A DNA stretch of 64,000 bases from SIAQ01 sp963767835 (GTDB lineage: Bacteria; Planctomycetota; Planctomycetia; Gemmatales; Gemmataceae). Position 1 is the stretch's first letter. Every line of letters starts with the position of its first letter. This document shows, piece by piece, positions 9,063 through 18,421 of this stretch. The stretch is taken from contig CAVYFY010000011.1 of the NCBI GenBank assembly GCA_963767835.1, positions 62,001 through 126,000 of the forward strand, written 5' to 3'. The position numbers and the translations under genes were made by a program. The notes beneath the pieces were generated by a model. It had not been told where the DNA came from. It did no database searches and saw only the letters and a list, made by a program, of their open reading frames with translations.

Positions 9063-9926
9063 CTAACCATGCTGTAGTATGGCCGCTTGCAGTGTGTTAT
9101 GCAACAGCATTGTGATGGTCATCGGGCCGATACCGCCCGGCACGGGAGTGATGGCGGCGGCAACTTCCTTCACACCGTCAAAGTCCACGTCCCCGACCAG
9201 CTTTCCCGCACCCGTGCGGTTGATCCCCACGTCCACCACCACCGCGCCCTGGCGGACCATGTCGCACTTGAGAAATTGCGCCTGCCCGATCGCCACCACG
9301 ATGATGTCTGCTTGCCGGGTCAGCGCCCCGATGTCGCGCGTCTTGCTGTGGCACACCGTTACGGTCGCATTGCCGCCCGCCGACTTCTGCATCAGCATGA
9401 GCGCCAGCGGCTTGCCGACGATATTGCTGCGGCCCACGATGACGACGTGCCGGCCTTCGATTGGAATGTGGTTGCGCACCAGGATTTGCTGAATCCCCGC
9501 CGGCGTGCAGGGCAGAAAACGCGGGGCGCCGGCGGTCAATAATCCCAGGCTGATCGGCCCGAACCCATCCACGTCCTTGAGCTGCGCGACGGCGTCGATG
9601 ATCGCGCTCTCGTCGATCTGCCTGGGCAATGGCAACTGCACCAGGATGCCGCTCACCTGCGCATCGGCGTTGAGGTGGGCGATCAATTGCACCAGCTCGG
9701 TTTGCGAAATGCTCGCCGGCACGGTGTGCAGCCAGCTCGCGATGCCGGCCTTCTCGCACGCTACTTGCTTGTTGCGCACATAGCGCTGACTGGCGTCATT
9801 GTCGCCCACGAGCACCGCCGCCAATCCCGGCGCGAACCCCTTCCGCTGCGCGAAGTCGGCAACGCGAGCCGCGATTTCCGCTTGCATCGTCTGCGCCAGC
9901 GCTTTGCCGTCGAGGATTTGCGTCAT
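9063..9926 (-). CDS. folD: Bifunctional methylenetetrahydrofolate dehydrogenase/cyclohydrolase FolD
   Basis: FolD interconverts 5,10-methylene-, 5,10-methenyl- and 10-formyl-tetrahydrofolate in one-carbon metabolism. The 287-residue protein shows the family signatures: YVRNKQVACEKAGI (with the catalytic Lys), QLPLPRQID, DVDGFGPISLG, the NADP-binding VVIVGRSNIVGKPLALML, and the C-terminal TPVPGGIGPMT. The frame is open to 10142, but that extension is the translation of a palindromic repeat and unrelated sequence, so ATG 9926 is the start, matching family length. Cytoplasmic. Confidence 0.96.
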   Translation of the reverse strand: MTQILDGKALAQTMQAEIAARVADFAQRKGFAPGLAAVLVGDNDASQRYVRNKQVACEKAGIASWLHTVPASISQTELVQLIAHLNADAQVSGILVQLPLPRQIDESAIIDAVAQLKDVDGFGPISLGLLTAGAPRFLPCTPAGIQQILVRNHIPIEGRHVVIVGRSNIVGKPLALMLMQKSAGGNATVTVCHSKTRDIGALTRQADIIVVAIGQAQFLKCDMVRQGAVVVDVGINRTGAGKLVGDVDFDGVKEVAAAITPVPGGIGPMTITMLLHNTLQAAILQHG

Positions 9927-9982
9927 GGTTGCTGTTTTATCAATTCGGCGAGAACCGCTCCACCTTTGGAATGCAAAATCGA

Positions 9983-10044
9983 CGCTCGCTTGGCGCTTTC
10001 GCACGCAAGTCGTATTCGGTATGCAAGACCGCCAAGCGAGCTTC
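9983..10044. repeat. Palindromic repeat, family D
   Basis: Inverted arms: GCTCGCTTGGCGCTTTCGC on the left and GACCGCCAAGCGAGC on the right. The same arms occur at 29580-29689. It sits in the divergent space between folD and the PLP dehydratase gene. Confidence 0.75.
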
Positions 10045-10117
10045 AACGGCGCTATCCGTGGGACAACGTGGAATTCCGCTCGCTTGCTCATAAACATGAC
10101 TACAAAGGGAGATCGCC

Positions 10118-11077
10118 ATGTCGAATGCCTACGCAATCTCAATAAACGACGTGCATGCCGCCGCCAGGCGCATCGCCGGCGTCGCCCACAGAACGCCGAT
10201 CATGACCTGCGCGACGCTGGACCGGATGGCGGGCCGGCGGCTCTATTTCAAGTGCGAGCAATGGCAGAAGGTCGGCGCCTTCAAGTTCCGCGGCGCTTAC
10301 AACGCCGTCATGAACCTGACCGATGCCGATGCCAAGCGCGGCGTCGTCACGCACAGCTCGGGCAACCATGCCCAGGCCCTGGCGCTCGCCGCCCAGCTGC
10401 GCGGCATCCCGGCCCATATCGTCATGCCGAGCTCAGCGACCTCGGTCAAAAAGCGGGCTGTCGAAGGCTACGGCGGCAACATCGTCGAATGCGAACCGAC
10501 CCTGGCTGCCCGCGAGGTCAAAGTCACCGAAGTGCAGCAGCGTACCGGCGCGATCCTGATCCCGCCTTACAATCATCCGGATGTGATCGCGGGGCAGGGG
10601 ACCGTCGCGCTCGAGATGTTGGAAGAAATCAGCGACCTCGACGCGATCATCGCGCCGATCGGCGGCGGCGGCTTGATGGCGGGCGTCACCCTGGCCGCCA
10701 AGGCGCTGAAACCCGCGATCCGCCTGTTCGCGGCCGAACCGCGCGGCGCCGACGATGCGGCACGCTCCAAGGCGGCTGGCACGCTGATTCCGCAAACCGC
10801 GCCGAACACAATTGCTGATGGCTTGCTCACGAGCATGGGGGAACTTACCTGGCCGGTGCTGCGCGATCTGGTTGAAGCGGTCGTCACCGTCAAGGAGGAA
10901 GAAATCGTGCAGGCGATGCGATTGACGTGGGAACGAGCGAAATTGCTGATCGAGCCGAGCTCCGCCGTCACGGTCGCGGCGGTGCTGACGCCGGCCTTTC
11001 GCGGTCTGTCAGGATTGGCGAAAGTGGGCGTCGTTTTGAGCGGCGGCAACGTCAACCTCGATCGGCTGCCGTGGTGA
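10118..11077 (+). CDS. Threonine/serine dehydratase-like PLP enzyme
   Basis: A fold-type II PLP enzyme of 319 residues, the threonine deaminase/serine racemase group. The Schiff-base lysine is Lys56 in GAFKFRGA, the phosphate-binding loop is IGGGGL near residue 180, substrate-contacting SSGNHAQ is near 80, and SGGNVN closes the C-terminus. There is no C-terminal ACT regulatory domain, so it resembles the catabolic or racemase forms rather than biosynthetic IlvA. Alternative: serine racemase or hydroxyaspartate dehydratase; sequence alone does not separate these. Divergent from folD. Confidence 0.88.
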   Translation: MSNAYAISINDVHAAARRIAGVAHRTPIMTCATLDRMAGRRLYFKCEQWQKVGAFKFRGAYNAVMNLTDADAKRGVVTHSSGNHAQALALAAQLRGIPAHIVMPSSATSVKKRAVEGYGGNIVECEPTLAAREVKVTEVQQRTGAILIPPYNHPDVIAGQGTVALEMLEEISDLDAIIAPIGGGGLMAGVTLAAKALKPAIRLFAAEPRGADDAARSKAAGTLIPQTAPNTIADGLLTSMGELTWPVLRDLVEAVVTVKEEEIVQAMRLTWERAKLLIEPSSAVTVAAVLTPAFRGLSGLAKVGVVLSGGNVNLDRLPW

Positions 11078-11091
11078 CGGCGCCCGGTTTA

Positions 11092-11141
11092 CGTTTAGCG
11101 CTCGCGCCACGCCGCCGAAAATTCGCTGCGAACGCTAAACG
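11092..11141. repeat. REP palindrome, family B
   Basis: Arms CGTTTAGCGCTCGCG and CGCTGCGAACGCTAAACG form an imperfect hairpin between two convergent genes. The same family flanks the RAYT transposase gene (59617-59654 and 60286-60327) and occurs inside the esterase gene (61964-61980). Confidence 0.8.
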
Positions 11142-11148
11142 AAGAAGT

Positions 11149-12141
11149 TCAATCCAAATCCGCCGTGTCGAGCCGGCCCCCCGTCTGCAATTGCCGAAAC
11201 AGCGCCAGCGTTTGCCGAATCCCGTCGGCGAGCGGCGTGAGCGGCATCGGGCCGAGATCGCGCTGCAGGGCTTGATCATCCAGGTCATAGGCAATGGCGA
11301 TCTGGCGTGCGCCGAAGGTGATGAGTTTCGCCGCCGCCGGCTCGACTTCGACAAGAGCGTGATGCAGTGTCGGCAGATCGACGACGTGGCCGCGCAGGTT
11401 GTACGACTTCGCGCCCCGGTACGGTGCTTCCAGGCAACGGATCGCGATCTTGGCCACGTCATCGACGTACTGCAGGTCTTGCCAGCCGCCGTAGGTGATG
11501 TGGTAGGGGCGATTCAGGGCAAGCGATTTGATCGCCTTGGTCGGCTCGCTGGTCATGCCGAAATCGCGGCCGACGCCATACACGGTCCAGGGGCGCAAGC
11601 CGATGCTGGAGATGCTGAAATCCTGAAAGTAGATGCGGGCGTTGCCTTCGTTGCAGCACTTGAAGACGCCGTAATGCGTGGATGGAATCAACGGCACGTC
11701 GTCGGCCAACCTAGCCCCCGGCGAGTCGCCCGGTGCTAAATAGGCTTCGGGTGGTCCGAACACCGCGGCGCTGCTGGTGTAGACGAGCCCTTGGATCTGG
11801 CCTTGCAATTGCCTGACCGCTTCGAAGACGGCGAGCGTGCCGAGGACGTTGACCTTGGCGCCGAGGATCGGATCGGCCCGGCACACGGGGACCTGCAAGC
11901 CGGCGAGATGGATGATGTGCGTGATCCGGTGCTTTTCGAGGGCGGCTTTGAGGTGCGGCAAGTCGGTGACATCGCCTTGCACGAACACGACCTGGCGGAT
12001 TTGCGTTTCGTCCATGACGAGCCGCATGCGTTTGGGATCTTCCTTGAGATCGTAGATCCAGACGCCGTGCCCGCCGGCCAGGAGGTTGCGGGTGATCCAG
12101 GCGCCGATGCAGCCGTAGCCGCCGGTGAGGAGGACGTTCAT
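11149..12141 (-). CDS. NAD(P)-dependent epimerase/dehydratase (extended SDR)
   Basis: A 330-residue extended short-chain dehydrogenase/reductase. The Rossmann motif TGGYGCIG (6-13), the acidic cofactor-binding segment IYDLKED, the HLAG motif, YTSSAAVFG and the active-site YGVFK (Tyr157, Lys161) are all present, so the enzyme is expected to be active. Such enzymes modify nucleotide sugars (4-epimerase, dehydratase) or reduce other carbonyls; the exact substrate is not evident. It lies alone, with a family B palindrome 3' and a family A palindrome 5', and is convergent with the PLP dehydratase gene. Confidence 0.87.
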   Translation of the reverse strand: MNVLLTGGYGCIGAWITRNLLAGGHGVWIYDLKEDPKRMRLVMDETQIRQVVFVQGDVTDLPHLKAALEKHRITHIIHLAGLQVPVCRADPILGAKVNVLGTLAVFEAVRQLQGQIQGLVYTSSAAVFGPPEAYLAPGDSPGARLADDVPLIPSTHYGVFKCCNEGNARIYFQDFSISSIGLRPWTVYGVGRDFGMTSEPTKAIKSLALNRPYHITYGGWQDLQYVDDVAKIAIRCLEAPYRGAKSYNLRGHVVDLPTLHHALVEVEPAAAKLITFGARQIAIAYDLDDQALQRDLGPMPLTPLADGIRQTLALFRQLQTGGRLDTADLD

Positions 12142-12153
12142 AAGGTTGCCGCC

Positions 12154-12222
12154 AAGCCCCAGGATAAGCGCAGCGTTCCTGGGGGTTCGACCCCCGCGAA
12201 CGCTGCGCTTATCGCGGGGCTT
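12154..12222. repeat. Palindromic repeat, family A
   Basis: Arms 12154-12185 and 12190-12222 are inverted copies around the core AGCGCAGCG; it sits in the 96-bp gap between the epimerase start and the rseP stop. Same family as 6270-6342 and 61302-61335. Confidence 0.8.
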
Positions 12223-12237
12223 GAAATCAACCCACGC

Positions 12238-14556
12238 TCACAGGAACCAGCGCGTGACATCGAGGTACAAGACAAAGAGCATCAGGCTCGCGATCATCGC
12301 CAGGCCGACGTAGGTGGCGACGACGCGGACCATTTCCGAGGCGGGCTTGCGGCGGATGCCCTCGTAAATCAAGAACACCATGTGCCCGCCGTCGAGGATC
12401 GGGATCGGCAGGAAGTTGACGACGGCGAGGTTGATGCTGATGAGGCCCAGGAAAAACAGGAATTCGGAGAAATCGAGCTGGGCGAAGATGTAGGCCCCCT
12501 TGGCGATGGTGAACGGGCCGCCGAAATTCTTGATGCTGATGCGGTTCGTCAGCATGCCGCGGATGTTGAGGAAAACTTCCATCATGCGGTTCTGGGTGTC
12601 TTTCAGTCCAAGCCAGACGGCCTGGACGGGGTCGGAGGCCTTGACGCGCCGCGTATCCGGAGCGAGGATCCAGCCACGCTCGGCGATCGGCCAGGTTTCA
12701 TCGGTGGCGATGGGCAGTTCCACCTCCATTTCCTTGCCGGCGCGCTTGATCTTCAATTCAACCTTCTTGAACTTGACGGCAATCGAAAAATAGCGCGAGA
12801 GGTGCGCCCATTGCCCTTCCTCGATCGCGTCCCCCCAGCTCGATTTATTGTCGTCTTTGGAATCCTCGATTTCCGCGCGCACGTGCGTGATCACATCGCC
12901 CGGCTCCAGGGGCGAGGCCGCCCGAGTCTTGTCGGCGACAATTGCTTTGATCTGATAGGCGAACCCGAGCTCCGGGATCGGCATGCCCGCATTGCGGCTG
13001 ATGGGGGCGACGCGATCGAAGCGCCAGGCGGTGTCCCATTTCAGCGTGATCGCCTGCTCGGCAAACTGATTGGGCGCGCCAACTTGATGCCGGCGCACGA
13101 GGACGGTCACGATCCGGTCCCCCTTGAATTTGGCCGCGTCGAGCCGATCCGACCATTGTCGCAGTTGCACGGGCAGCCGTTCCGGATCGAGCGTCTTATC
13201 CTTTTCGGTAAATTCGAGTTTCTTGCCGTCGGCGTCGATGACGCTGACGGCGAGAATCTTGTCGGCCTCGGTTTTTTCCTCGGGATTGGCCGGCCTGATC
13301 TTGTCTTTCTCGGCGGCCTCGGAGCTTTCACGCACGGCCAGGATCGGCCCCATCTGCATGCGCACGCCGAGGTCGAGCCGGTAAATCGGCGCGACGGTGA
13401 GATCGACATCCTTGGCGTCAGCGCCGGCGCCGCGGCGAACGCGCACGACGATTTCCTTGCCGGCCAAAAGTTGCAGACGGCGCATGAATTCGCCGTAATC
13501 GCGCTGATCGTGGCCGGGATAGCTCCGATCATCGGGCAGATCGGTGACCTTGCCCTGGTGATCCGGATCGTTCATGGCCACGATGAGATCGCCGTACTGG
13601 AATTGGGCGTCGGCTGCCGGCGTGCCCGCGAAAAACGGTCCTTGCTTGGGGTCGCCCTTGAGCGCCAGTTGCGGCTTCGATGCGGATAGCACGCCGATGA
13701 CCGGCCGCCGCGGCTGACTGCTGCCCGCATCGGAATCCAGGGCGGTGATCTCCGTCGTGACGAGCGGGCCGCCCGGCAGCTGATAGGAGATGGGAATCTT
13801 CTCATTCTCCATGCTGTTGATGACCGTTTGCGTCAGCGTGGTGAATGTCGGGTGGTCGTTGTCGCCGAACTTGACGATTTTAGCATCGGTGCGCAAGCCC
13901 TGCTTGAAGGAGGTGGCGCCGGCGTCAACGACGCCGATGATCGGGGCGGGATGTTCCTTGCCGCTGCCTTGATACACGGCAATGAAGCAGATGGCGGCGA
14001 AGATGGCGTTCATGATAACGCCGGCGGATATGATCAGCATTCGTTGCGGGACCGTCTTTTTACGGAAGGAGCGCGGGTCGTCTTCGCTGCCATCGGACGA
14101 TTCATCGCCGTCCACCTGCCCGACCATTTGCACATATCCCCCCAACGGCAAAACGGCAAGCTTGTAGGTGGTCTCGCCCCATTTGAATCGGCAGCCAGGG
14201 ATGGCTGGCCCGAAGCCAATGCTGAAGGTCGTGACGTTGACATCGCACCACTTGGCCGCGAGGAAATGGCCCAACTCGTGAATGAAGATGATGAACGACA
14301 ATCCCAGGCCCGCCTTGACGATGTACCACATCTCCTCCGGCGTGAATTTGAACGCCAGAAAAACTGCGACGGCGATCAAAATGCCGAGGATGCCCAGGTT
14401 GGTCGGCGACAAAAAACCGCCATCCACGTCCGGCCGATCGGCGTCTTCCGTGTCCGCGGGCGCGCCCGGAACAATCGGCGGTTCGCCGGGGCGGAACGCT
14501 TCCGACTGCGGCTTCGGCCTCAGCGACTCCGGCTGGATTCCTTCGTTGTTATCCAA
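12238..14556 (-). CDS. rseP: RIP metalloprotease RseP (site-2 protease), long form
   Basis: Intramembrane zinc protease that cleaves anti-sigma factors and signal peptides in the inner membrane. The catalytic HELGH (93-97) lies in the first core helix, followed by FSIGFGP and GGYVQMVG; the C-terminal NFLPIPILDGGH supplies the third metal ligand region. At 772 residues it is far longer than the usual 420-450: the periplasmic part between the helices is expanded, probably with two or more PDZ-like regions, and an acidic/proline-rich N-terminal leader of about 50 residues precedes the first helix. It overlaps the end of dxr by 37 bp, the familiar dxr-rseP arrangement, implying co-transcription. 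Confidence 0.93.
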   Translation of the reverse strand: MDNNEGIQPESLRPKPQSEAFRPGEPPIVPGAPADTEDADRPDVDGGFLSPTNLGILGILIAVAVFLAFKFTPEEMWYIVKAGLGLSFIIFIHELGHFLAAKWCDVNVTTFSIGFGPAIPGCRFKWGETTYKLAVLPLGGYVQMVGQVDGDESSDGSEDDPRSFRKKTVPQRMLIISAGVIMNAIFAAICFIAVYQGSGKEHPAPIIGVVDAGATSFKQGLRTDAKIVKFGDNDHPTFTTLTQTVINSMENEKIPISYQLPGGPLVTTEITALDSDAGSSQPRRPVIGVLSASKPQLALKGDPKQGPFFAGTPAADAQFQYGDLIVAMNDPDHQGKVTDLPDDRSYPGHDQRDYGEFMRRLQLLAGKEIVVRVRRGAGADAKDVDLTVAPIYRLDLGVRMQMGPILAVRESSEAAEKDKIRPANPEEKTEADKILAVSVIDADGKKLEFTEKDKTLDPERLPVQLRQWSDRLDAAKFKGDRIVTVLVRRHQVGAPNQFAEQAITLKWDTAWRFDRVAPISRNAGMPIPELGFAYQIKAIVADKTRAASPLEPGDVITHVRAEIEDSKDDNKSSWGDAIEEGQWAHLSRYFSIAVKFKKVELKIKRAGKEMEVELPIATDETWPIAERGWILAPDTRRVKASDPVQAVWLGLKDTQNRMMEVFLNIRGMLTNRISIKNFGGPFTIAKGAYIFAQLDFSEFLFFLGLISINLAVVNFLPIPILDGGHMVFLIYEGIRRKPASEMVRVVATYVGLAMIASLMLFVLYLDVTRWFL

Positions 14557-15743
14557 CGCAAAACCTCCTGGCGAGACCAGCCGTCCAAAGCGATCAATTC
14601 GCTCAGGCTCGGCCGTTCGCTGTAATGATGATGATCAAGCACCTCGCGGCACACACGGGGGATGTCCAAGAACGGCAACGCCCCGTCCAGAAACGCGCCG
14701 ACGGCGGCTTCATTGGCGGCATTGAGCACCGCCCCGCACGTCCCGCCGCGCCGCGCCACTTCATAACCCAGCTGCAATGCCGGGAATGTCTCCATGTCCG
14801 GTTGCTGGAAATTCAGGCTCTTCAATTCGTCCCAATTCAGCCGCTTGGCTGGGCCGGGCACGCGGTCCGGATAGGTCAACGCGTACTGGATCGGCAAACA
14901 CATATCCGGCGGCGACATCTGGGCGATCACCGAGCCGTCGTTGAATTCCACGAACGAATGAACGATCGACTCCGGATGGATAATGACCTGGATTTGCTCC
15001 GGCCGCAGTCCGAACAGCCAGCGGGCCTCAATGATCTCCAGCGCCTTGTTCATCAATGTGGCTGAGTCGATGGTGATCTTGCGGCCCATGTTCCAGGTCG
15101 GGTGCTTGAGTGCCTGTTCGGGGGTCACGTCAGCGAGCTGGGCCCGGGTCTTGCATCGAAACGGGCCGCCGCTGCCGGTCAGGACCACGCGGACAACCTC
15201 GCGCGGATGTCCCGCGTGCATCGCCTGAAAGATGGCGCTGTGCTCGCTGTCCACCGGCAGAATGCGGGCACGCTTTCGCGCCGCCAACTCCATCACCAGC
15301 GGACCGGCCATCACCAAAGTTTCCTTATTGGCGACGGCAACCGTCTTGCCCGCCTCCAAGGCGAGCCAAGTCCCGGTCAATCCCGCGGCGCCGACTATCG
15401 CGGTCAGCACCACATCGACCTGCGGATCGCTCACCAGCGTGCCGATCGCATCCTCGCCATTGAGCATGTGTGTGCCCGGCGGCATCGTTTGGCCGCCAAT
15501 CTCCGCGGCGACATGCGGATCGGTGACGGCGATGTAACGCGGCTCATGGCGAAATGCCTGCTCGACCAGCTCTTTCCAGCGCAAATGCGCGCTCAATCCA
15601 AACGCTTGCAATCGGTCGGGCAGATGCTCGATCACCTTGAGCGCGGACCGCCCGATTGAGCCGGTCGAGCCCAAGATCACCACGCGCCGGCGGCTTCCTG
15701 CACCTTTCACAGCGACGACTCCCAATGCATTATAGCGCGGCAC
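14520..15743 (-). CDS. dxr: 1-deoxy-D-xylulose-5-phosphate reductoisomerase
   Basis: Dxr converts DXP to MEP with NADPH, the committing step of the MEP isoprenoid pathway. All signatures are present: GSTGSIG (25-31) for cofactor, ANKETLVMAG, PVDSEHSAIFQ with metal ligands Asp165 and Glu167, TGSGGPF, NMGRKITIDSATLMNK and HPESIVHS. Length 407 fits the family; the first ~19 residues may be dispensable and a later start is possible. Its 3' end overlaps rseP. Divergent from the VIT/VWA gene across about 230 bp. Confidence 0.97.
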   Translation of the reverse strand: MPRYNALGVVAVKGAGSRRRVVILGSTGSIGRSALKVIEHLPDRLQAFGLSAHLRWKELVEQAFRHEPRYIAVTDPHVAAEIGGQTMPPGTHMLNGEDAIGTLVSDPQVDVVLTAIVGAAGLTGTWLALEAGKTVAVANKETLVMAGPLVMELAARKRARILPVDSEHSAIFQAMHAGHPREVVRVVLTGSGGPFRCKTRAQLADVTPEQALKHPTWNMGRKITIDSATLMNKALEIIEARWLFGLRPEQIQVIIHPESIVHSFVEFNDGSVIAQMSPPDMCLPIQYALTYPDRVPGPAKRLNWDELKSLNFQQPDMETFPALQLGYEVARRGGTCGAVLNAANEAAVGAFLDGALPFLDIPRVCREVLDHHHYSERPSLSELIALDGWSRQEVLRWITTKESSRSR

Positions 15744-15971
15744 TCGCTAAACAAACACACACAAAGTCTATTCGTTCGCGACACACTGGCCATTTTAGCC
15801 AGAGAGCCTGAAACTCCGCAAGGACAGTTTGGCCTTTGCCCGTTGCCCCAATGACATATGTTGCCCCAACATGCAACGTGTTTGCATTTGACGGCCCGGT
15901 TGCAATCCAATCTCTCGTCCGGCTCGTCTTACTCCTGGAGTGAATAATCCAGAAGGAAAGGGGATCCCCAA

Positions 15972-18353
15972 ATGCGACGCCTGTTGCCTGCCTTGATGAT
16001 GTTGCTCGCGGTTGGAAGCACTGCCAGCGCGAGCGGGATGTTGATTCCGGTCGAGAAGAAGTTGCCGCCGTTGGCGTTGGTGGACCAGAAGGTCACCGTC
16101 ACCATCGACGATCAGGCGGCGGTGACGCGAATCGAGCAATCTTTCCGCAATAACACCGGCCGGGCTCTCGAAGCCACCTATCTTTTCCCCGTTCCCAAGG
16201 GGGCCAGCGTTCGCAAGTTTACCATGTGGGTGAACGGCGAGGAAGTCAAAGGCGAAGTCCTCGAAGCCAAGGATGCCCGCAAGATCTACACCGACATCGT
16301 CAACCGCACCCGCGATCCGGGGTTGCTGGAATACATGAACAACCAGCTCATCCAGCTCAAGGTCTTCCCCGTGCCGCCCAAGGGGGATCAGCGCATTTCG
16401 GTTACTTACACCAGCGTCAATGAAAGCGACAACGGCCTGATCGAATACGCCTATCCGATGAAGACTGCAGGCAAGGCTGCCGAGGTGCTCGACAAATTCT
16501 CGCTCACCGTCAACCTGAAATCGCAGCATTCGCTCACCAACATTTATTCGCCCAGCCATGCCATCACCATTGGGCGGCCCAACGACCGGGAAGCGGTCAT
16601 CGGCTTCGAGAAGAACCAGGCCGTGCTCGATCGCGATTTCCAGCTCTTTTATCAGGCGGGCAAGAAAGATGTCGGCCTGACCGCGGCGACGCATCGCCCC
16701 ATCGCCGATCGGCCCGGCTACTTCATGATGCTGATGTCCCCGCGCTCCGAATTGTCGAAAGTCCAGCAAATCCCGCGCGATTTCGTCTACGTCATCGACA
16801 CCTCCGGCTCGATGCGCGGCCGGCGTTTGGCCCAGGCGAAGAAGGCCCTGCGCTTCTGCCTGGATCAGCTCGGCGAAAACGATCGCTTTGCCATGATCAA
16901 CTTCGCATCCACCGTGGTCAAGTATCACGATAGCTTGCAGACCGCGAGCAAGGGAAACCTCGAAGCCGCCCGCCGTTGGGTCGATGATCTCGAAGCGACC
17001 GGCGGCACCAACATCGACGGCGCCCTGAAGGACGCCCTTGCCATGCGCTCCAGCGATCAGGGCCGAACCTACACCATGGTCTTTTTCACCGACGGCCAAC
17101 CGACCTGGGGCGAGAAGAATCCCGTCAAGATCATGGAAAATGTCAAGAAGAACAACAACGGCAACACGCGCATCTTCAGCTTCGGCGTCGGCGATGATGT
17201 CAACACCGTCCTCCTCGATGGCCTCGCCGACGCGACCAAGGCCGTTAGCAGCTACGTCCGCGAATCGGAGGACATCGAGGCCAAGGTGTCCAGCCTGTAC
17301 GCCAAGATCAGCAATCCGGTGCTGGCGAACCTCAAGATGTCGGTCGGCGAAGGCGTCACCTTGACGGAGGTCTATCCGCAGCACTTGCCCGATCTGTTCC
17401 ACGGCAGCCAGCTCGTCGTCTTCGGCCGCTACACCGGCAAAGGCTCGGCAATCGTCAAGCTGACCGGCACCGTCGGCATGGAGACGAAGGAATTCGTTTA
17501 CGAACTCAACTTCGCCGAGAAGACCGGCGACGATAAAGCCTTCGTCGAGGACCTGTGGGCACGCCGCAAGGTCGGCCACCTGCTCGATCAGATTCGCGTG
17601 CAGGGGGAGAGCAAGGAAGTCGTCGATGAAGTCATCCAGCTCGCCAAGCGCTATGGCATCACGACGCCGTACACGAGCTATCTGTTGGTGCCGGATGGGC
17701 CGGTCGCCATGGGCGGCATGGGCATGGGTGGCGGCATGGGCAAGGGACCACCGGCCTTGCGGACCAGCAGCCCCAGCGCGGCGCCGGTCCCGCTGGCTGA
17801 TTTCGCCAGAGGTATCGGCGACAAGGACGAAGTCGCCAAAAAGCGCATCACCCAGGAAGACGAGCGCCTGAAAAGCGAAGCCAAGAACGGCGACGGCAAG
17901 GCCAAGAAGGACGCCAATGCCGCGCTCGAGCAACAATCCTCGCTGCAAAAGGCCCAGGCAGCCTTCAACTACCGCAAGCTCCACGAAGTGCAGAACGGCA
18001 AGCTGGGCGTCGATTTCGCGGTGCAGAACAACGCCCTGCGCTTCCAGAACCAGATGGTCCGCACCGCGTCGCGCTTCGTGCAGAATCGCAACGTGATCGA
18101 AGTCGGCGGCGTCTGGATCGACGACGCCTTCAACGCCAAGCTCGAGACCGTCACCATCAAGGCGCAATCGGAGGCCTACTTCAAGCTTCTCGACCGCCAT
18201 CCCGAGGTGAAAGATGTCTACGCCCTGGGCAACTACCTGATTTGGGTGACGCCGAGCGGCAGGGCGTTGATCGTGGATCAGAATCACGGGCTGGAGACGA
18301 TGCAAAACGCCGCAATCGATGCGCTGTTCGTGACGCGGGCATCGAAGAAATGA
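15972..18353 (+). CDS. Exported VIT and VWA domain protein
   Basis: A 793-residue secreted or periplasmic protein. A signal peptide (about 1-21) is followed by a VIT domain (about 25-150, with FRNNTGRALEATYLFPVP) and a von Willebrand factor A domain (about 270-440). The metal-ion-dependent adhesion site is complete: DTSGSMRG (276-283), TGGTNIDGAL and FFTDGQPTWG. YGITTPYTSYLLVPD follows, then a Gly/Met-rich linker and a charged, Lys/Ala/Glu-rich C-terminal segment. Inter-alpha-trypsin-inhibitor-like proteins of this type are frequent in planctomycetes; partners are unknown. AAGGAAAGGGG precedes the ATG. Followed by a good terminator. Confidence 0.92.
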   Translation: MRRLLPALMMLLAVGSTASASGMLIPVEKKLPPLALVDQKVTVTIDDQAAVTRIEQSFRNNTGRALEATYLFPVPKGASVRKFTMWVNGEEVKGEVLEAKDARKIYTDIVNRTRDPGLLEYMNNQLIQLKVFPVPPKGDQRISVTYTSVNESDNGLIEYAYPMKTAGKAAEVLDKFSLTVNLKSQHSLTNIYSPSHAITIGRPNDREAVIGFEKNQAVLDRDFQLFYQAGKKDVGLTAATHRPIADRPGYFMMLMSPRSELSKVQQIPRDFVYVIDTSGSMRGRRLAQAKKALRFCLDQLGENDRFAMINFASTVVKYHDSLQTASKGNLEAARRWVDDLEATGGTNIDGALKDALAMRSSDQGRTYTMVFFTDGQPTWGEKNPVKIMENVKKNNNGNTRIFSFGVGDDVNTVLLDGLADATKAVSSYVRESEDIEAKVSSLYAKISNPVLANLKMSVGEGVTLTEVYPQHLPDLFHGSQLVVFGRYTGKGSAIVKLTGTVGMETKEFVYELNFAEKTGDDKAFVEDLWARRKVGHLLDQIRVQGESKEVVDEVIQLAKRYGITTPYTSYLLVPDGPVAMGGMGMGGGMGKGPPALRTSSPSAAPVPLADFARGIGDKDEVAKKRITQEDERLKSEAKNGDGKAKKDANAALEQQSSLQKAQAAFNYRKLHEVQNGKLGVDFAVQNNALRFQNQMVRTASRFVQNRNVIEVGGVWIDDAFNAKLETVTIKAQSEAYFKLLDRHPEVKDVYALGNYLIWVTPSGRALIVDQNHGLETMQNAAIDALFVTRASKK

Positions 18354-18369
18354 TCTGGCCCGCTGAAGG

Positions 18370-18405
18370 AAAAGCCGCGTCGATCTTGGTCGGCGCGGCT
18401 TTTTC
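18370..18405 (+). terminator. Rho-independent terminator after the VIT/VWA gene
   Basis: Arms AAAAGCCGCG (18370-18379) and CGCGGCTTTT (18394-18403) form a GC-rich stem followed by T residues, 17 bp after the stop codon of the VIT/VWA gene. Confidence 0.85.
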
Positions 18406-18421
18406 CGTGTATACTCACATC

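Noticed and set aside
9927..10142. N-terminal extension of FolD (open frame to 10142)
   Set aside because: The extension is the translation of the family D palindrome and overlaps the divergent dehydratase gene; family length supports ATG 9926.
15795..18305. An 836-codon open frame on the minus strand
   Set aside because: It is antisense to the VIT/VWA gene, whose signal peptide, MIDAS motif and terminator are clear; the frame is open because of high GC content.
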